Origin: Shinella sp. XGS7
GTDB taxonomy: Bacteria > Pseudomonadota > Gammaproteobacteria > Burkholderiales > Burkholderiaceae_C
Assembly (NCBI RefSeq): GCF_020535565.1
Contig: NZ_CP084758.1
Span: forward strand, 2,741,001 to 2,805,000
DNA: 64,000 nt
Direction: 5' to 3'
Shown: positions 62,730-64,000 of the stretch, piece after piece
Numbering within the stretch: position 1 is the first letter of the stretch
Layout of the letters: each line of letters starts with the position of its first letter
The notes under the pieces: model-generated
Seen by the model: only the letters and a program-made list of their open reading frames with translations
Database searches by the model: none
What the model was told of the DNA's origin: nothing
Translations under genes and position numbers: made by a program

Positions 62730-63971
62730 GTGAAGCTCTGGCCCTTCTCCCGCAAGTCGGATGGATCGGACGTTGCAGACGGCCCGATGGCCCTGCTGAA
62801 GGCCCTGCTTGGCACCCGGAACTCAAAGTCAGGCAAACGGGTCACGCCCAAGACGGCGCTGGAGGTTACAACGGTCTTCGCCTGCGTGCGCGCTATCGCC
62901 AACGGTGTGGCCAAGGTGCCTCTGAAGCTCTATCGCGAGGACGCCAACGGAAGCAAGTCACCGGCGCGGGACCATCCTCTCTTCTTCCTGCTGCATCGGC
63001 GCCCTAACGAGTGGCAGACCAGTTTCGAGTATCGCGAGACGATCATCTTCCACGCGATGCTCGCGAAGGGGCACTTCAGCTACATCAATCGAGTTCGAGG
63101 TCAGATCGCGGAACTGATCCCCTTCGAGCCGGGAATGGTCACTGTCATTCGACAGCCTGACGACTCTCTGATCTACCGTGTCCAGTTCCCCACTGGCAAA
63201 GTCCGTGACTTTCCTGCGGACGTTATCTGGCATGTGCGGGGACCGAGCTGGAATGGCTATGAGGCCGTGGAGGCGGTTCGCATGGCGCGCGAGGCCATCG
63301 GTCTTGCCATGGCCCTGGAGGAGCAGCACGCCAACATTCACCGGAACGGGGTAATGCCGACCGGTGTCTATAGCGTTGAGGGCACTCTGGGCGAGAAGCA
63401 GCACAAAGAACTGCGCGAGTTCATCAAGGAGAACTACACCGGGGTGAATGGCGGCCTCCCCATGGTCCTGGATCGCAGCGCCAAGTGGCAGGGCCTGAGC
63501 CGCAGCGGCGTTGACAACCAGCATCTCGAGACGAGGCGATTTCAGGTGGAGGAGATCTGCCGCGGGCTTGGCTGCATGCCGATCATGGTCTTCCAGTTCG
63601 ACAAGGGCATGGCCTACGGAAGCTCCGAGCAGATGTTCCTCGCCCACATCGTCAACGATCTGGCACCGTGGTTTGAGCGACTCCAGCAGTCCATCGATGT
63701 TCGGCTGTTGACGGACGAGGATCGAGCCGATGGCATCTATTCGAAGTTCGTCATCGCCGCACTGCTGCATGCGGCCCTGAAGGACAAGGCTGAGTTCCTG
63801 ACCCGCCTGGTTCAGTTCGGGATCATCGTGCCCAACGAAGCACGCGAGTGGCTGGAGCTCAACCCCTTGCCTGGCGGCGACAAGCCGCTCGTCCCCATCA
63901 ACATGCGCGCCGGCTACGAGTCGTCAGACGACGGCAGCGGCAGTGGCGAACCCACAGGAGCATCGACATGA
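62730..63971 (+). CDS. Phage portal protein, HK97 type
   Basis: 413 residues with a GTG start (GGGAG upstream). TALEVTTVFACVRAIANGVAKVPLKLYRED is the diagnostic opening; HPLFFLLHRRPNEWQTSFEYRETIIFHAMLAKGHFSYI, GMAREAIGLAMALEEQHANIHRNG and IVNDLAPWFERLQQSIDVRLL follow. The portal forms the DNA entry ring of the capsid. The frame is open upstream into the terminase gene but that part does not look like portal. Confidence 0.9.
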   Translation: MKLWPFSRKSDGSDVADGPMALLKALLGTRNSKSGKRVTPKTALEVTTVFACVRAIANGVAKVPLKLYREDANGSKSPARDHPLFFLLHRRPNEWQTSFEYRETIIFHAMLAKGHFSYINRVRGQIAELIPFEPGMVTVIRQPDDSLIYRVQFPTGKVRDFPADVIWHVRGPSWNGYEAVEAVRMAREAIGLAMALEEQHANIHRNGVMPTGVYSVEGTLGEKQHKELREFIKENYTGVNGGLPMVLDRSAKWQGLSRSGVDNQHLETRRFQVEEICRGLGCMPIMVFQFDKGMAYGSSEQMFLAHIVNDLAPWFERLQQSIDVRLLTDEDRADGIYSKFVIAALLHAALKDKAEFLTRLVQFGIIVPNEAREWLELNPLPGGDKPLVPINMRAGYESSDDGSGSGEPTGAST

Positions 63972-64000
63972 GCTATCCCCGCATTCAACGTTCCTCGCGT
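63968..64000 (+). CDS. Next head gene, first 11 codons only
   Basis: ATG overlaps the portal stop (ATGA). Only SYPRIQRSSR can be read before the edge. Position behind the portal suggests the head maturation protease, but the sequence is too short to confirm. Confidence 0.4.
   Translation, partial: MSYPRIQRSSR

Larger units (their letters stand above)
45452..64000. mobile_element. Left part of a temperate tailed-phage prophage
   Basis: From the rimO junction to the right edge all recognisable genes are phage-type: ParB-like protein, CI/Cro/CII-like regulators, TOPRIM-VapE replication protein, Q-like regulator, HNH, P27-type small terminase, large terminase, HK97-type portal. The terminase-portal type points to an HK97-like head and a siphovirus or myovirus. 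Integrase, tail and lysis genes are not seen, so at least half of the element is outside the window. Confidence 0.9.

Noticed and set aside
45452..64000. Search by eye for CRISPR arrays, insertion sequences and an integrase gene
   Set aside because: No regular spaced repeats, no IS-type inverted ends with transposase and no integrase motif were found in the visible part.

Overview
The window looks like a chromosome segment of a GC-rich betaproteobacterium of the order Burkholderiales, probably near Roseateles, Pelomonas, Mitsuaria or Rubrivivax. This is judged from base composition, protein style, the phaR-rimO neighbourhood and the H-NS motif type; no 16S gene is present. Two parts can be told apart: ordinary chromosome from 1 to about 45,450, and the left end of an integrated temperate phage from about 45,450 to the right edge, which the window cuts.

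Chromosome, left to right. There is the end of dusC, a chromate transporter and a NitT/TauT-type ABC importer; yciH and the rRNA helicase dbpA follow. Next is a complete sucrose locus read on the minus strand: LacI-type regulator, TonB-dependent receptor, PfkB fructokinase, MFS sugar transporter and sucrose phosphorylase. A perfect 26-bp palindrome and a second related site lie in front of the receptor. Then come glnS, an RlmN-like radical-SAM methyltransferase, a CoA transferase and a bestrophin, ispD with a methionine aminopeptidase, a small outer-membrane protein, an HTH regulator, a patatin-type Vd autotransporter and ispF. After these are an OmpR/EnvZ-type pair, a SIMPL protein, 3-hydroxybutyrate dehydrogenase, an alpha/beta hydrolase, relA, and two identical tRNA-Val(GAC) genes. 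A solitary polar amino-acid binding protein is followed by a sigma-54 two-component system. That system is divergent from a livHMGF-livK operon, which carries a near-consensus sigma-54 promoter and two CGG-N4-CCG palindromes. The host segment ends with phaR, a KfrA-like gene and the first 26 codons of rimO.

Prophage. rimO is broken at its first cluster cysteine by the phage junction (attL). Two small rightward genes lie next to the junction. A leftward operon (51,311 to 46,170) follows, holding a ParB protein whose H-NS-like tail is separated by a one-base frameshift. The lysogeny region has a CI-like repressor, a Cro/YdaS-like gene and a CII-like gene. It also has two LuxR-family proteins with complementary defects: one has a recognisable autoinducer-type domain and a decayed HTH, the other a good HTH and a weak sensor domain. 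The same 12-bp operator type, TACCC-NN-GGGTA, occurs at the divergent CI/Cro promoters and at the promoter of the leftward operon, so one repressor probably controls both. To the right are a TOPRIM-VapE replication protein, a Q-like protein with a terminator behind it, HNH endonuclease, small and large terminase, HK97-type portal and the first codons of the next head gene. Integrase, tail and lysis genes are not seen here and should lie beyond the right edge, together with the rest of rimO.

The most interesting material is the insertion in rimO, the LuxR pair inside the immunity region, a 20-codon leftward ORF whose ribosome-binding site is buried in a 13-bp hairpin, the ParB/H-NS arrangement, and the predicted sigma-54 control of the liv operon.
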